Source of the DNA: Spirobacillus cienkowskii
GTDB taxonomy: Bacteria > Bdellovibrionota_B > Oligoflexia > Silvanigrellales > Silvanigrellaceae
Length of the DNA stretch: 64,000 bases
Direction: 5' to 3'
Assembly: GCA_003339605.1 (NCBI GenBank)
Contig: QOVW01000058.1
Location: 32,217-96,216 of the forward strand
The translations under genes were made by a program, and so were the position numbers. Under the pieces are notes generated by a model. The model was given only the letters and a program-made list of their open reading frames with translations. It ran no database searches and was not told the DNA's origin. Positions 53,022 through 62,829 of the stretch are shown here, one piece after another; positions within the stretch are counted from its first letter, which is position 1, and every line of letters begins with the position of its first letter.

Positions 53022-54641
53022 ATGAAACTTAAACGAAGTATTGGTTTATTTGGCATAATTTGTGCCAGTCTTGGTGGTATGGTTGGCTCTGGCTGGTTAT
53101 TTGGCTCGCTGTATGCTTCTCAAATGGCTGGACCTGCATCAATCATCTCTTGGTTAATTGGCGGAATTAGCATTATGTTTCTTGCGCTGACCTTTGCAGA
53201 GCTCAGTGCGATGTTTCCAATTTCAGGAGGTGTCGCAGCCTATCCTATATTCACTCACGGCAAGCTTGTAGGGTTTATTTTAACCTGGATAACATGGATT
53301 ACATACGTAGTCTCCATTTCACAAGAAGTTCAATCAACAATACTTTACATGGGCAACCGCTTTCCAAGTCTCATTCAAAAGTTAGAAGGTATTAATGTAT
53401 TTACACCATTTGGATATGGGGTTTGTTTTACAACAATGCTTTTACTTATTGCACTCAATAGCTTTGGCGCAAAGTTTTTAGCAAACGCCAACAGTTTTAT
53501 TAGTGTTTGGAAGCTTTTAGTGCCTTTTATCGTTGTCATTATTTTCTTATATACATCACATAACTTTTCTAATATGGGTCTTTCCGAAAACTCTCCGTCT
53601 GAATTTGCACCTTACGGTATAAACGGCATTTTTTCTGCAGTGGCTTTAGCAGGAGTGGTTTATTCTTTTTGCGGCTTCCAACATGCTGCGTTACTTGCGG
53701 GCGAATCAAAACGGCCACAACGCGACATCCCACTCGCTTTAATTTCTTCAATTTTAATTTGCATAGCCCTTTATTGTGGACTTCAGTATGCTTTTATTAC
53801 CGCTCTTCCCACAGATGCTTTGAGTAACGGATGGCACCACCTTTCTTTTGTTGGAGACTCCGGCCCTCTTGCAGGTCTTGCTATGTCTATGGGTATTATT
53901 TGGTTGGTAACAGTTCTATATATTGACGCAATTATCTCTCCCCTTGGCACAGGAGTTCTTTATGTTGCATCCAGTGCCCGCATCGTACAAACAATGAGTC
54001 AATCTGGTAATGCTCCTAAATTCTTTGCAAGGATTGCAAAATCAGGAATTCCAATGCGAGCTATATTTTTAAACCTTGCTGTTTCGATGTTGGCTTTTTT
54101 GCCTTTTAGCGGTTGGAAAGCGATAGTTTCTTTTCTATCTTCAGCATTGGTATTTTCTTTCGCAGTTGGACCTATTTGCCTTATTGCACTTCGCAAGCAA
54201 CAACCAGAAAGAAAACGTCCTTTTAATCTTCCATTTTATAAATTCATTTCATTTTTAGCTTTTTATGTTTGTAACTTGATGATTTATTGGTCGGGTTGGA
54301 ATGTGGTTTGGAAACTTGGAGTTACAGTCATTACTGGTTGTTTAGTGTTTATTGTTTCAAACTTTTTAGGTAAAAACTCTTTAGATCCAGAACATGTTGC
54401 CACTAAACTCGACTACAAATGCGCGATATGGCTTGTTCCATATATGGGTATTTTCTGTATACTTTCTTACTTTAGTTCATTTTCTGGCGGAACCCACTTA
54501 ATCCCAGTTGGTGTAGATTTTGTATTAATTGGTGCATTTAGTTTATTTATCTTCTATTTATCTTTAAAATTATGTTTACCTAAAAATGAATCTGATAAAA
54601 ATACTGCATCGCTTTTAGCTAAAAAAGGATCATTAAGTTAA
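53022..54641 (+). CDS. APC-superfamily amino acid permease (GSGWLFG type), second copy
   Basis: 539 residues with 12-14 helices. Helix 1 carries MVGSGWLFGSLYASQMAGPA, close to the permease at 9366-10967; FCGFQHAALLAGESKRPQRDIP matches the helix 6-7 segment and AFITALPTDALSNGWHHLSF is shared with it too. The two are paralogues of one amino acid:proton symporter group. AAAGG is 11 nt before the ATG, and the leader has a hairpin with an alternative partner (52948-52981), possibly regulatory. Substrate unknown, likely an amino acid. Confidence 0.88.
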   Translation: MKLKRSIGLFGIICASLGGMVGSGWLFGSLYASQMAGPASIISWLIGGISIMFLALTFAELSAMFPISGGVAAYPIFTHGKLVGFILTWITWITYVVSISQEVQSTILYMGNRFPSLIQKLEGINVFTPFGYGVCFTTMLLLIALNSFGAKFLANANSFISVWKLLVPFIVVIIFLYTSHNFSNMGLSENSPSEFAPYGINGIFSAVALAGVVYSFCGFQHAALLAGESKRPQRDIPLALISSILICIALYCGLQYAFITALPTDALSNGWHHLSFVGDSGPLAGLAMSMGIIWLVTVLYIDAIISPLGTGVLYVASSARIVQTMSQSGNAPKFFARIAKSGIPMRAIFLNLAVSMLAFLPFSGWKAIVSFLSSALVFSFAVGPICLIALRKQQPERKRPFNLPFYKFISFLAFYVCNLMIYWSGWNVVWKLGVTVITGCLVFIVSNFLGKNSLDPEHVATKLDYKCAIWLVPYMGIFCILSYFSSFSGGTHLIPVGVDFVLIGAFSLFIFYLSLKLCLPKNESDKNTASLLAKKGSLS

Positions 54642-54660
54642 TTGCGATTGCTTTATTAAA

Positions 54661-55575
54661 TTAAATTTCATTAAGTTTTTCTATTTTTGTGATTAGTGAT
54701 GAAGAATTTTTTGTTGCTTCAAAACTATTATCAATCAATTTAAATGATAATTTATAAGAACCATCCAATATTTTTTTATGACAACCAATCACTTCAAGAG
54801 CAATTTCAAAACTCTTATCATTTGTTTTTTTAGGGAAATCAATGATTGTCTGAGCTTCTTGACTGCACTTTTCGCCCCGCCTAATTTCAGAAATAAATAA
54901 AACTTTTTCATACTTTTGATTTTCAATAAACTTAATTTCAAGCAATTCATGTTTAATTGAATGTTCATTTTTTATTGTGTTTCTAACAATAAATATAAAA
55001 TAACCAGAAGAATCAATAAACTGAATTGGATTTTTATCAAAATTTATACCCTGAAAAATGTTTGTGCGTTGCCATCCACCATAACTCTTTCTCAATAACA
55101 TGGCTTTAATATTATCTTCTGATTCACTACATCCCTTCATAAAAACCAATGCCTCATCTGTTTCATTTTTTGAAATTTTTCCTCGTGCTTCAAATAAATA
55201 CTCAAATTTTTTACTTAATATTTCTGAGTTTAAATATTTTGGACAAAAATCACATCCTAAAAAATCATCCTGGAGCTTATTTGTCGGGGTTTTTCCGCAT
55301 ATTGATTCAAAAATTTCAAAATTTTTAAATCTCTCACTTTCTGGTATCATTTCTTTTTTAGGTATATTTTTTGCAGTTGGTATTTCTGAATTTTTAATAT
55401 TTTTTTCTTTTTTAATAGGAAAATATCTAGCGAATTCTGGAAATTTTTTAACAAGTTCAATTTTTACTTTATCAATATATGGTTTAAAATCATTAGAAAA
55501 AAAATAGGACAAAACCCCTAACCCAACTAAACTAGGAAAAATTAATAAAAACAATGAAATAAATATTTTTTTCAT
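54661..55575 (-). CDS. Membrane-anchored protein of unknown function
   Basis: 304 residues. A hydrophobic segment at ~5-25 (FISLFLLIFPSLVGLGVLSYF) is a signal or anchor; a Lys-rich linker (KKEKNIKNSEIPTAK) follows. The remainder (~95-300) is predicted mixed beta, with Cys at FGCD FCP-like CDFCPKY near 130 and others at ~155, 235 and 265, suggesting disulfides in the periplasm. No family is recognised. It sits 20 nt downstream of the HDOD gene, so may be in that operon, and ends 19 nt from the permease stop. Confidence 0.55.
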   Translation of the reverse strand: MKKIFISLFLLIFPSLVGLGVLSYFFSNDFKPYIDKVKIELVKKFPEFARYFPIKKEKNIKNSEIPTAKNIPKKEMIPESERFKNFEIFESICGKTPTNKLQDDFLGCDFCPKYLNSEILSKKFEYLFEARGKISKNETDEALVFMKGCSESEDNIKAMLLRKSYGGWQRTNIFQGINFDKNPIQFIDSSGYFIFIVRNTIKNEHSIKHELLEIKFIENQKYEKVLFISEIRRGEKCSQEAQTIIDFPKKTNDKSFEIALEVIGCHKKILDGSYKLSFKLIDNSFEATKNSSSLITKIEKLNEI

Positions 55576-55595
55576 TTTTTTTCAATTCACCCTTT

Positions 55596-56456
55596 TTAAA
55601 AAAATTGTAATTGTTGCGTTGCTTGCTTAATCGCATTTGCCAGATCTTGACTTTGAATTCCTAAAATTTCAAGATCTTGTGGATTTACTCGAGTCTCTCT
55701 TGGATATTGTTGAAAAGCATCACCATAACGATGTGCCACTGTGTCCGATAGCATTAAAATATTAATAAGTTTGTTTTGATGTATTGTAAAATTCTTAGGA
55801 CGAAAGTTTTCGAGCGTATGATGGTATTTTGTTAGTAAAACAACTTCTTTTGGAAATTGCCATTTTTCAAGTATTGTTGCACCAAATAACTGATGCGAAC
55901 CTAATTTTAATTCTTTTTCAACCAGATTAAAATCTTTTTTTTCTGCTAAGCAGACTTCTGTTAACCTTTGCATAAGTGGTCGATCTAACACTGCACGAAC
56001 CAATAATCCCACATCATGCATCAATCCGGCTACTAACAAATCAGAAAATTTCTCAACATTTAAAATTTTACCGATTTCAACCGCAATTTGATAAACCCAT
56101 GATGAATGTTTAGAAAATGATTTGACATCAAAAAATTCAATTGGCTCAAATAAAAAAGCATTCTCGATAGAATATTTAATTAAAATTTGCATTAATGCAC
56201 TCAATCCAATTCGAGTCATGGCGATATTTAAATCACTTGTTGGATGTCCCATTGCGTAAATCGAAGAATTGGCTAATTTTAACACACTTGACGTAATGCC
56301 TGCATCTTTTTGAATCATTAAATACAGTTTTCCAATATTTGCTTCAGCACTATACATTTGAGACAAACATTCTCGCACTGCTTCTGGCATAGAAGGCAAT
56401 TTAACTTCTTTTTGACCACCGCTTTCAAAATCAACCATATAATTATTAATCTCCAT
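55596..56456 (-). CDS. HDOD domain protein
   Basis: 286 residues from ATG 56456, whose A is the last base of the upstream gene's stop (TAATG overlap). HDOD features: LPSMPEAVRECLSQM, DAGITSSVLKLANSSIY, TRIGLSALMQILI, and DLLVAGLMHDVGLL, where an HD pair resembles an HD-type metal motif. HDOD proteins are signalling modules, often tied to c-di-GMP, chemotaxis or stress. It is translationally coupled to the HExxH protein gene upstream and may act with it. Confidence 0.85.
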   Translation of the reverse strand: MEINNYMVDFESGGQKEVKLPSMPEAVRECLSQMYSAEANIGKLYLMIQKDAGITSSVLKLANSSIYAMGHPTSDLNIAMTRIGLSALMQILIKYSIENAFLFEPIEFFDVKSFSKHSSWVYQIAVEIGKILNVEKFSDLLVAGLMHDVGLLVRAVLDRPLMQRLTEVCLAEKKDFNLVEKELKLGSHQLFGATILEKWQFPKEVVLLTKYHHTLENFRPKNFTIHQNKLINILMLSDTVAHRYGDAFQQYPRETRVNPQDLEILGIQSQDLANAIKQATQQLQFF

Positions 56457-57547
56457 TATTGCAAAAATTTTACCCAATTTTGTTCTAAATCAATGGCTGC
56501 CGCACAAAAGACGCTCATCTGAAATGGAGCCCCCCACTCTAGTAAAGAAGAAATTGGGAGTGGCTCCAATCCATGCTCCAAACACAATGAAGCAAAATCA
56601 ATTGGTTTGAGATCTGCATACAAGAGATTTTGCAGTTCACATTTTAGTAACAAAATTGGATAAAATAAATTTGTTTGTAACCAATAATAACGACATAATT
56701 TTGTATGGCCTTGTGATAAAACAAAAATTCTTTCTGAATTTAATGCACTTTTTTCACAGTTATACATACACTCTGTTTTTGATTTTAGAGAATCATTTTC
56801 ATTTTCTTCATATTTAGAATCAAGAAAATGCTGAAATTCATGCACTATTAAAGATGCCTCAAACAAACTGAATTGATCATTTTTAGGTAAGAATAAATGA
56901 TTATTATTACCTGGACTAAAAACAGAAAAATATCTATCAATCCCACCAAAAATATTTAAATTATAATTAATTTTAATATTACTACCAAAAAAGTAGTTTT
57001 CTATTTCTTTTAAAGAAAATAATTTATCAGGAAATGCATCCAATGCAAAATCCAATGACTTCCAATTTGAATTAATTAAATTAAATACTTCATCAATTAA
57101 ATTAAAGGGTATTTCATAGATATTTTTCATAATAAATTTAATAAACTCAATTAATGAATATTCATCCCTATTTAAATTAAAATCCCAAATTCCAGCAATA
57201 TTTTTTAAAATATTAAATCTATCAAATCTTTTAATATCATTTTTATAGCAAAATCCATTTAAATTTTTTACTTTTCTTAAAAGACTGTGTTGAAAAAAAC
57301 ACAATTCAGTTTTTTCTTTTTTTGAAAAATTTAAATTTTTAGAATTTTTATTTAATATATTTAAATAATGCTTTAAATTTTCGTTAAAGCAAAAATTTTC
57401 ACTTTCTGATGCGCCTTCTGAATAAATTAAAAAGTCAACAGCTGAAATCAATTTTTGCAAGTAGCGATGTTCAAATAAATTTAATGTCGATGTCTCAGCC
57501 TTGGTCGTTAAAGTTGAAATTTCTTTTAATATATCAAATAATTTCAC
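56456..57547 (-). CDS. HExxH metalloprotease-like protein of unknown family
   Basis: 363 residues from GTG 57547, chosen because AGGAG lies 7 nt upstream; an open frame to TTG 57592 would overlap the divergent ABC gene and lacks a ribosome binding site. The first ~220 residues are helical and Phe/Asn/Lys-rich. Near 232 SLIVHEFQHFLDSKY gives an HExxH zinc motif, and CEKSALNSERIFVLSQGH near 270 may supply the third ligand. No signal peptide, so cytosolic or secreted by another route. Stop and HDOD start overlap (TAATG). Similar helical-plus-HExxH architectures occur in repeat-protein modifying systems, but I cannot name a family. Confidence 0.6.
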   Translation of the reverse strand: MKLFDILKEISTLTTKAETSTLNLFEHRYLQKLISAVDFLIYSEGASESENFCFNENLKHYLNILNKNSKNLNFSKKEKTELCFFQHSLLRKVKNLNGFCYKNDIKRFDRFNILKNIAGIWDFNLNRDEYSLIEFIKFIMKNIYEIPFNLIDEVFNLINSNWKSLDFALDAFPDKLFSLKEIENYFFGSNIKINYNLNIFGGIDRYFSVFSPGNNNHLFLPKNDQFSLFEASLIVHEFQHFLDSKYEENENDSLKSKTECMYNCEKSALNSERIFVLSQGHTKLCRYYWLQTNLFYPILLLKCELQNLLYADLKPIDFASLCLEHGLEPLPISSLLEWGAPFQMSVFCAAAIDLEQNWVKFLQ

Positions 57548-57579
57548 TAGAAAACTCCTAATACTACTATGAGGCAAAA

Positions 57580-59295
57580 TTGAAAAGCTCAAAAACTACA
57601 TTTTGGCAAAAGTTCACCTTTTCTGATGTCACTCCTTTTTTAAAAAGTCTCAGGAAACGTCCTGCCGAAAAAAAAGACTTAAATTCAATAAGTTTTATTA
57701 ACGAAACACTTGCGCAAAAAGACCCATACCCAGAATTTCAAGATTCTCTCCACGAATTAAGAAAATCTCCAATACAATTTATAATAAAATCAGAAAAAAC
57801 GTTGCTTTTCAAAATGTTCACCATTCATACATCAGATGTTACACTATCATTAGTATCTTCTATATTAGCTATTCAAATTTTACGCAGTTTTGAAAGTCCT
57901 TCAGAAAATTTCCGTTTGATTGATTTATTCTATCACGAAGGAAATACGAATCAAACAGTTGTTTTCACTGGTATGCTTGCAATCTTTATTTTTTTGATGA
58001 ACCTTGTTGCTTCGAGTTTGCATGCGCAGAAAATTGAAAAGGAAATGATGCTTTCTTGGAGAATTCCATATAAACTAATACAGTATATGTATACTCATCT
58101 TTTATTAATATGCAAAAGTGATCGCTCTAAATTTCAAGCTGGAGATATTACAAATTTAGCGCAAAATGACACAAAATATATAGGTAATTTTCTATCACAT
58201 GCTTTTGTAGATTTTCCGGTTCTATTTACCTCTTGCTTTTTAGTTATGTTAATTATGTTACTTATTCTGGGAAAAATTGCTTGGATTGGTTTACTTATTA
58301 TTTGTTTACAAATACCACTTTCAATTTTTTTTACATGGCTAGGAAACAAACTTCATAATGAGATGATGATTCGTGGCGATAAAAGACTACATTTAATTTC
58401 TGAATGGATAAAAGGAATGAGATTAATTCGATACTTTGGCTGGGGAAATCAATTTAAACATGAAATTAAAAATGCAACATTATCTGAATTTAAACAAGAT
58501 TTAAAAATTACTGTAAAATATTGTGTAGCATTTTCTTTAACACATAGCTGGTGGATGGTTGTAAGCAGTGGTATATTTGCTGGTATTGTATATTATAATA
58601 GTGATAAAAGTTCTTCCTCAATTTTTGCTGCAATCTGGTTATCTAGTATATTAGGACAACAAATTACTCCCCTTCCTTGGTTTGTTAACGCATGGTCTCA
58701 AGCAATATCTGGATCTAATAGATTAAAAAAATTTTATAAATTAAGAACACAATTAGAAGAGTTTAAACCTGATAAAAAAAATGATCAAATTTCAAATAAT
58801 CAAAGAGACTTTCTTCAAGAAATTTTAATTAACCAAAACAACTATAAAATTTTTGTAGGTTTTAAGTTAGAAAACGTATCACATCAATTTTCACCAAACG
58901 AACCAATGGTTATTAATGATATTAATTTAGATATTCATCCAGGAAAAACTGTTGCAATAGTAGGACCTGTTGCATGTGGAAAGTCTTTATTAATTCAAAT
59001 TATTATGGGAGATATTACACCAAAATTTGGCAAAGTTTTTGTAATATTAAAGGTAATAGATAAAAATAATAAAGAGTATTTATTTCATGAAAATGTCCAT
59101 TCTGAATTTGGTTTAGAAATTTTAAGATCAATCCAAGCTTATGTACCACAAGATGCATTTATTATAAGTAGCACTATTCGTGAAAATATTCCATTAATTT
59201 ACCATAATAATTTATCTGATTTCAATAATGATAAAGATATTATGAATTCATTGTATAATCAATATATTTTAGGTAAAAATCAAGATGAAAAGTAA
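57580..59295 (+). CDS. ABCC/MRP-like ABC transporter, first half with truncated NBD1
   Basis: 571 residues from TTG 57580 (GAGG 5 nt upstream). A cytosolic N-terminus leads to a six-helix ABC transmembrane domain (~75-390). The NBD has Walker A VGPVACGKSLLIQ near 461, which matches the GPVGCGKSS of MRP NBD1, and a Q-loop with YVPQDAFIISSTIRENI near 522. The chain then ends at 571 without LSGGQ signature, Walker B or H-loop. The downstream gene begins 11 nt before its stop, so no hidden frame holds the missing ~100 residues. Looks like a deletion within an ancestral MRP-type gene, leaving two polypeptides. Confidence 0.8.
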   Translation: MKSSKTTFWQKFTFSDVTPFLKSLRKRPAEKKDLNSISFINETLAQKDPYPEFQDSLHELRKSPIQFIIKSEKTLLFKMFTIHTSDVTLSLVSSILAIQILRSFESPSENFRLIDLFYHEGNTNQTVVFTGMLAIFIFLMNLVASSLHAQKIEKEMMLSWRIPYKLIQYMYTHLLLICKSDRSKFQAGDITNLAQNDTKYIGNFLSHAFVDFPVLFTSCFLVMLIMLLILGKIAWIGLLIICLQIPLSIFFTWLGNKLHNEMMIRGDKRLHLISEWIKGMRLIRYFGWGNQFKHEIKNATLSEFKQDLKITVKYCVAFSLTHSWWMVVSSGIFAGIVYYNSDKSSSSIFAAIWLSSILGQQITPLPWFVNAWSQAISGSNRLKKFYKLRTQLEEFKPDKKNDQISNNQRDFLQEILINQNNYKIFVGFKLENVSHQFSPNEPMVINDINLDIHPGKTVAIVGPVACGKSLLIQIIMGDITPKFGKVFVILKVIDKNNKEYLFHENVHSEFGLEILRSIQAYVPQDAFIISSTIRENIPLIYHNNLSDFNNDKDIMNSLYNQYILGKNQDEK

Positions 59296-61108
59296 CAAAA
59301 AATTTCTTGCAACAGAAAACAGAAATGTTGGAAAAATTGGTTTTTCTTTATTTTATAAATATTTAAAATCGATGCAGGGTTATAAATTTTTTATTCCAAT
59401 TATTTTTATACTCATTGTTTTTTCTAGCATTACAGATAGCGGTTTTCGATACATTGTTTCATTATGGATAGATAATTGTGCTAATTCAAATTGTTTAAAT
59501 TACTTAGAGATTGAACATTCTTTATGGAATTACTTACATTATTCTTCAAACGAAAAAATTATATTTTTCTTTTTTTTATTTTGCTTAATAGCTATAATAT
59601 TAAAAGCATTACACTGGATGATATTTATTGGATTTTTATCAAATGGAGCTAGAGTTTTGCATGATCAGATGGTAGAAAGTTTTTCAAACGTTCGAGTGAC
59701 TTTTATAGATGAAAATCCAACAGGAAGGTTGATTCATCGATTTAGTGGAGATTACAATCAGGCTAAAAATGAAATTCCTAATATATTTGTAGATATCTTT
59801 AGTTCAATAGTAGAATTACTAATTGTAATTTTTATTGTGATATTTCAAGCACCTTTTGCTATTTTTAGCGTTTTACCTTGTATTTTTTATTATTATAAAA
59901 TTCAACAATTTTTTACCTCTTCATATCGCGAAATACAAAGGTATAGTAAAACTCTAGAAACTCCGATATGGAGTATATTTACTGAAACAATTAGTGGATA
60001 TCAAACAATCAGAGCCTACGGCAAAACCAATCAGTTTTTAAAACATTTGCAATATATTGCACAAGATTTTGCTAAAGCATCATTATTACAAAGTCGTATT
60101 TTAAGATGGTTAAATTTACGACTAAAATTTACTTCTGAATGCTTTGCTCTATCGATTACCTTAATTGCAATTTATTTTATGTCTCAAAAAGTGATTGGAG
60201 TTGGTAGAGCAGGATTTTTGATGAGCTTAACAATTGGCTTAGACGTCATCATGCAATGGTTAACTCGGAGTTTATCATTAATTGAATCAAAAATGGTGAG
60301 TATTGAAAGAATTATTGAGTATAAGGATTTACCTTCTGAACATAAAATTGATAAAAAGCTACCTGGTAATTTAACAAAAAATTGGCCTAGTTATGGCGAA
60401 ATCATCATAGATAATCTTTCTGCGTCTTACAGAGAAGATCTTCCAATGATTTTAAATCACTTATCTATAAAGTTTCATGCAGGAAAAAAAACAGGGATTA
60501 TTGGCAAAACAGGTGCAGGAAAAAGCTCTATATTTCAAGCATTTTATAGAATGCTCTTTGTTCATAGTGGTAAAATTATAATTGATAATATTGATATCCA
60601 TGAAATTCCCCTAGAAGTTTCTCGAAGTATTTTTGCGATTGTTCCACAAGAACCTCATCTGTTTTCGGGAACTCTGAGATACAATCTCGATAGATTAAAT
60701 AAATTTTCTGATCAAGAAATTTGGCAAGCCCTTACAGAAGTGCAACTCGCCGAATATATAAAAGCACTACCAAACCAACTCAATTACAAAATACAAGAAA
60801 AAGGAGAAAACTTTTCGGTGGGCCAGAGGCAATTGATTTGCATGGCAAGAGCAATCTTAAGTCATGCAAAAGTTATTTTAATGGATGAAGCAACGGCAAG
60901 TGTTGATTATAAAACAGAAACCTTGATTCAGCATGCCATTCACAATACCTTTGCCCAAAAAACCATTATTATCATCGCACATAGACTTGAGACATTAAAA
61001 ACAGTGGATCACGTTGTCTTACTTGGCAATGGACAGCTCCTAGAATATGGTACACCAGAAATTGTTCTCTCAAAATTAAGAGACAGCATTTCAATGCATC
61101 TCACTTAA
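59285..61108 (+). CDS. ABCC/MRP-like ABC transporter, second half with complete NBD2
   Basis: 607 residues. Six membrane helices (~35-330) carry LSNGARVLHDQMVESF and VTFIDENPTGRLIHRFSGD, the MRP-type coupling region. The NBD has SASYREDLPMILNHLSIKF, Walker A GKTGAGKSSIFQAF near 405, signature FSVGQRQLICMARAIL near 508 (LSGGQ to FSVGQ as in MRP NBD2), Walker B VILMDEATASVD near 530 and IAHRLET. It pairs with the upstream truncated half by an 11-nt gene overlap (ATG inside the first gene's last codons). It presumably exports amphipathic or conjugated compounds, or lipid-linked ones. Confidence 0.85.
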   Translation: MKSNKKFLATENRNVGKIGFSLFYKYLKSMQGYKFFIPIIFILIVFSSITDSGFRYIVSLWIDNCANSNCLNYLEIEHSLWNYLHYSSNEKIIFFFFLFCLIAIILKALHWMIFIGFLSNGARVLHDQMVESFSNVRVTFIDENPTGRLIHRFSGDYNQAKNEIPNIFVDIFSSIVELLIVIFIVIFQAPFAIFSVLPCIFYYYKIQQFFTSSYREIQRYSKTLETPIWSIFTETISGYQTIRAYGKTNQFLKHLQYIAQDFAKASLLQSRILRWLNLRLKFTSECFALSITLIAIYFMSQKVIGVGRAGFLMSLTIGLDVIMQWLTRSLSLIESKMVSIERIIEYKDLPSEHKIDKKLPGNLTKNWPSYGEIIIDNLSASYREDLPMILNHLSIKFHAGKKTGIIGKTGAGKSSIFQAFYRMLFVHSGKIIIDNIDIHEIPLEVSRSIFAIVPQEPHLFSGTLRYNLDRLNKFSDQEIWQALTEVQLAEYIKALPNQLNYKIQEKGENFSVGQRQLICMARAILSHAKVILMDEATASVDYKTETLIQHAIHNTFAQKTIIIIAHRLETLKTVDHVVLLGNGQLLEYGTPEIVLSKLRDSISMHLT

Positions 61109-61123
61109 TAGCAGGAAAAGATA

Positions 61124-62746
61124 ATGGAAAAATCAGTAAAAATTCTTATCACCGGAAAACTCCACGATATTGCTCTACAGCTTCTGAAAAATCCGCCACC
61201 GGAGTTGGCTGTTACTGAACCACTTGAAGTTGTTTATATACCTGATGCTCCAAAGGACGTCATCCTCAAGGAAATTGAAAATACCAAAGTTCTTATTAGC
61301 CGCTCAGAAACAGATGTTGATGAAACTCTGTTGCGTGCTGGCAAGAAATTGAGCGTTATCGCTAGAGCGGCTGTTGGCTATGGCAACATTAACTGTGAGT
61401 TAGCCACTGAGTTAGGTATACTTGTTGTTAATACACCAGGCAAAAACACAAACTCAGCCGCAGAGTTAACATTGGGCTTACTTTTAGCGCTATTTCGAAA
61501 AATACCCTCAGCTCACTTTAGCACCCAACAAGGAAGCTGGAATCGCCATGCTTTTACAGGATTAGAATTAGGCGGCAAAACAATTGGAATTGTTGGGTTA
61601 GGCAATGTCGGCCATCGGGTCGCAAAATTTGCAAAAGGGTTTGACATGCGTGTCATCGCCTATGATCCTTACATCTCTGACGATATTTTTAAACGTCATC
61701 ATGTCGAGCGAAAAAATTCTTTAGAAGAACTTCTTAGCGAAAGCAACATTTTAACAGTTCATGTTCCTTTAAATAAGGAAACAAAAAATATGATTGCAGA
61801 TGCTGAACTCAAAAAACTTCCTAAAGGGTCGGTTGTATTAAATCTTGCTCGCGGCGGCATTATTTTAGAAAAAGCATTATTACAAAATTTAAATGATGGG
61901 CAAATATCTTTTGCAGGTATTGATACTTTTGAAAACGAACCCTCTCCTTTACCAGAATTGATTTCGCATTCTAATGTTATTGTGACACCCCATATTGGAG
62001 CCAGCACCCAAGAAGCACAATTTCGCATTGGCGAAACAATTGCAGTTCAGGTTTTAAAATCTTTACGAGGTGAAATTGTTGATTACCCTGTCAATTTACC
62101 GCATATTTCTATAATCGGGTCAGGCAATTTGCGAAAACTTTCTGTGCTTGTAGAAAAAACGAGCCATGTTGCAGCACAAATTTTTGATTTTCTGCCATGT
62201 TCATTAAAATTAAAAATTGCGGCAAATGTTTCACAAAATGATTTACAAATATTAAAACTTTCTTGTATTAAGGGTTTTTTAACCCATGCGTCTGATGAAT
62301 TTGTATCTTATGTAAATGCCGAACGAATTTTAGCACGACGTGGGCTTACAATTGAGTTAGAATTGCTGACAACCAGCGAACACCAAAATGAAATTTTGGT
62401 TGAAATTGATGGTAGCAAAACAAATGAACACATTTCTGTTGGAGCTGTTTTATACAATGGACAACATGAGAGATTGTGCTCAATCAATGATTTTCTATTT
62501 GAAATCGAGCCAGATGGCGACATGATCATTATGCAAAACCATGATAGACCAGGTGTCATAGGGGATGTTGGCAGTTTTCTTGCAAAACATGAGGTAAATA
62601 TTGCACAATTTGAACTATCTCGAAACAAACGAGGAGGGATGGCAATGAGTTTAATTCGAATCGATGGTGCTTTAAATAATAATATTATTGCAGGACTCAA
62701 AAAGCTTCCTAATTTGATCTCAGCAAGACTCGTAAGCGGCTTGTAA
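61124..62746 (+). CDS. serA: D-3-phosphoglycerate dehydrogenase SerA
   Basis: 540 residues, long-form SerA: substrate and Rossmann domains (~1-320), an allosteric substrate-binding domain (~330-450) and a C-terminal ACT domain (QNHDRPGVIGDVGSFLAKHEVN split here). NAD loop GIVGLGNVGHRVAKF near 160, catalytic Arg in NLARGGII, Glu in DTFENEP, and His in TPHIGAST are all present. First step of serine synthesis from 3-phosphoglycerate; ACT binding of serine would give feedback inhibition. AGGAAAAG precedes ATG. Followed by the zinc-ribbon protein gene (83 nt gap). Confidence 0.95.
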   Translation: MEKSVKILITGKLHDIALQLLKNPPPELAVTEPLEVVYIPDAPKDVILKEIENTKVLISRSETDVDETLLRAGKKLSVIARAAVGYGNINCELATELGILVVNTPGKNTNSAAELTLGLLLALFRKIPSAHFSTQQGSWNRHAFTGLELGGKTIGIVGLGNVGHRVAKFAKGFDMRVIAYDPYISDDIFKRHHVERKNSLEELLSESNILTVHVPLNKETKNMIADAELKKLPKGSVVLNLARGGIILEKALLQNLNDGQISFAGIDTFENEPSPLPELISHSNVIVTPHIGASTQEAQFRIGETIAVQVLKSLRGEIVDYPVNLPHISIIGSGNLRKLSVLVEKTSHVAAQIFDFLPCSLKLKIAANVSQNDLQILKLSCIKGFLTHASDEFVSYVNAERILARRGLTIELELLTTSEHQNEILVEIDGSKTNEHISVGAVLYNGQHERLCSINDFLFEIEPDGDMIIMQNHDRPGVIGDVGSFLAKHEVNIAQFELSRNKRGGMAMSLIRIDGALNNNIIAGLKKLPNLISARLVSGL

Positions 62747-62829
62747 ATATCTGATTTAATCATTGAAAAATGAACAAATTGATGGTAGCGGTGTAAGTTA
62801 CTGTATTTTGTCCCAAAAGGAGATTCCCT

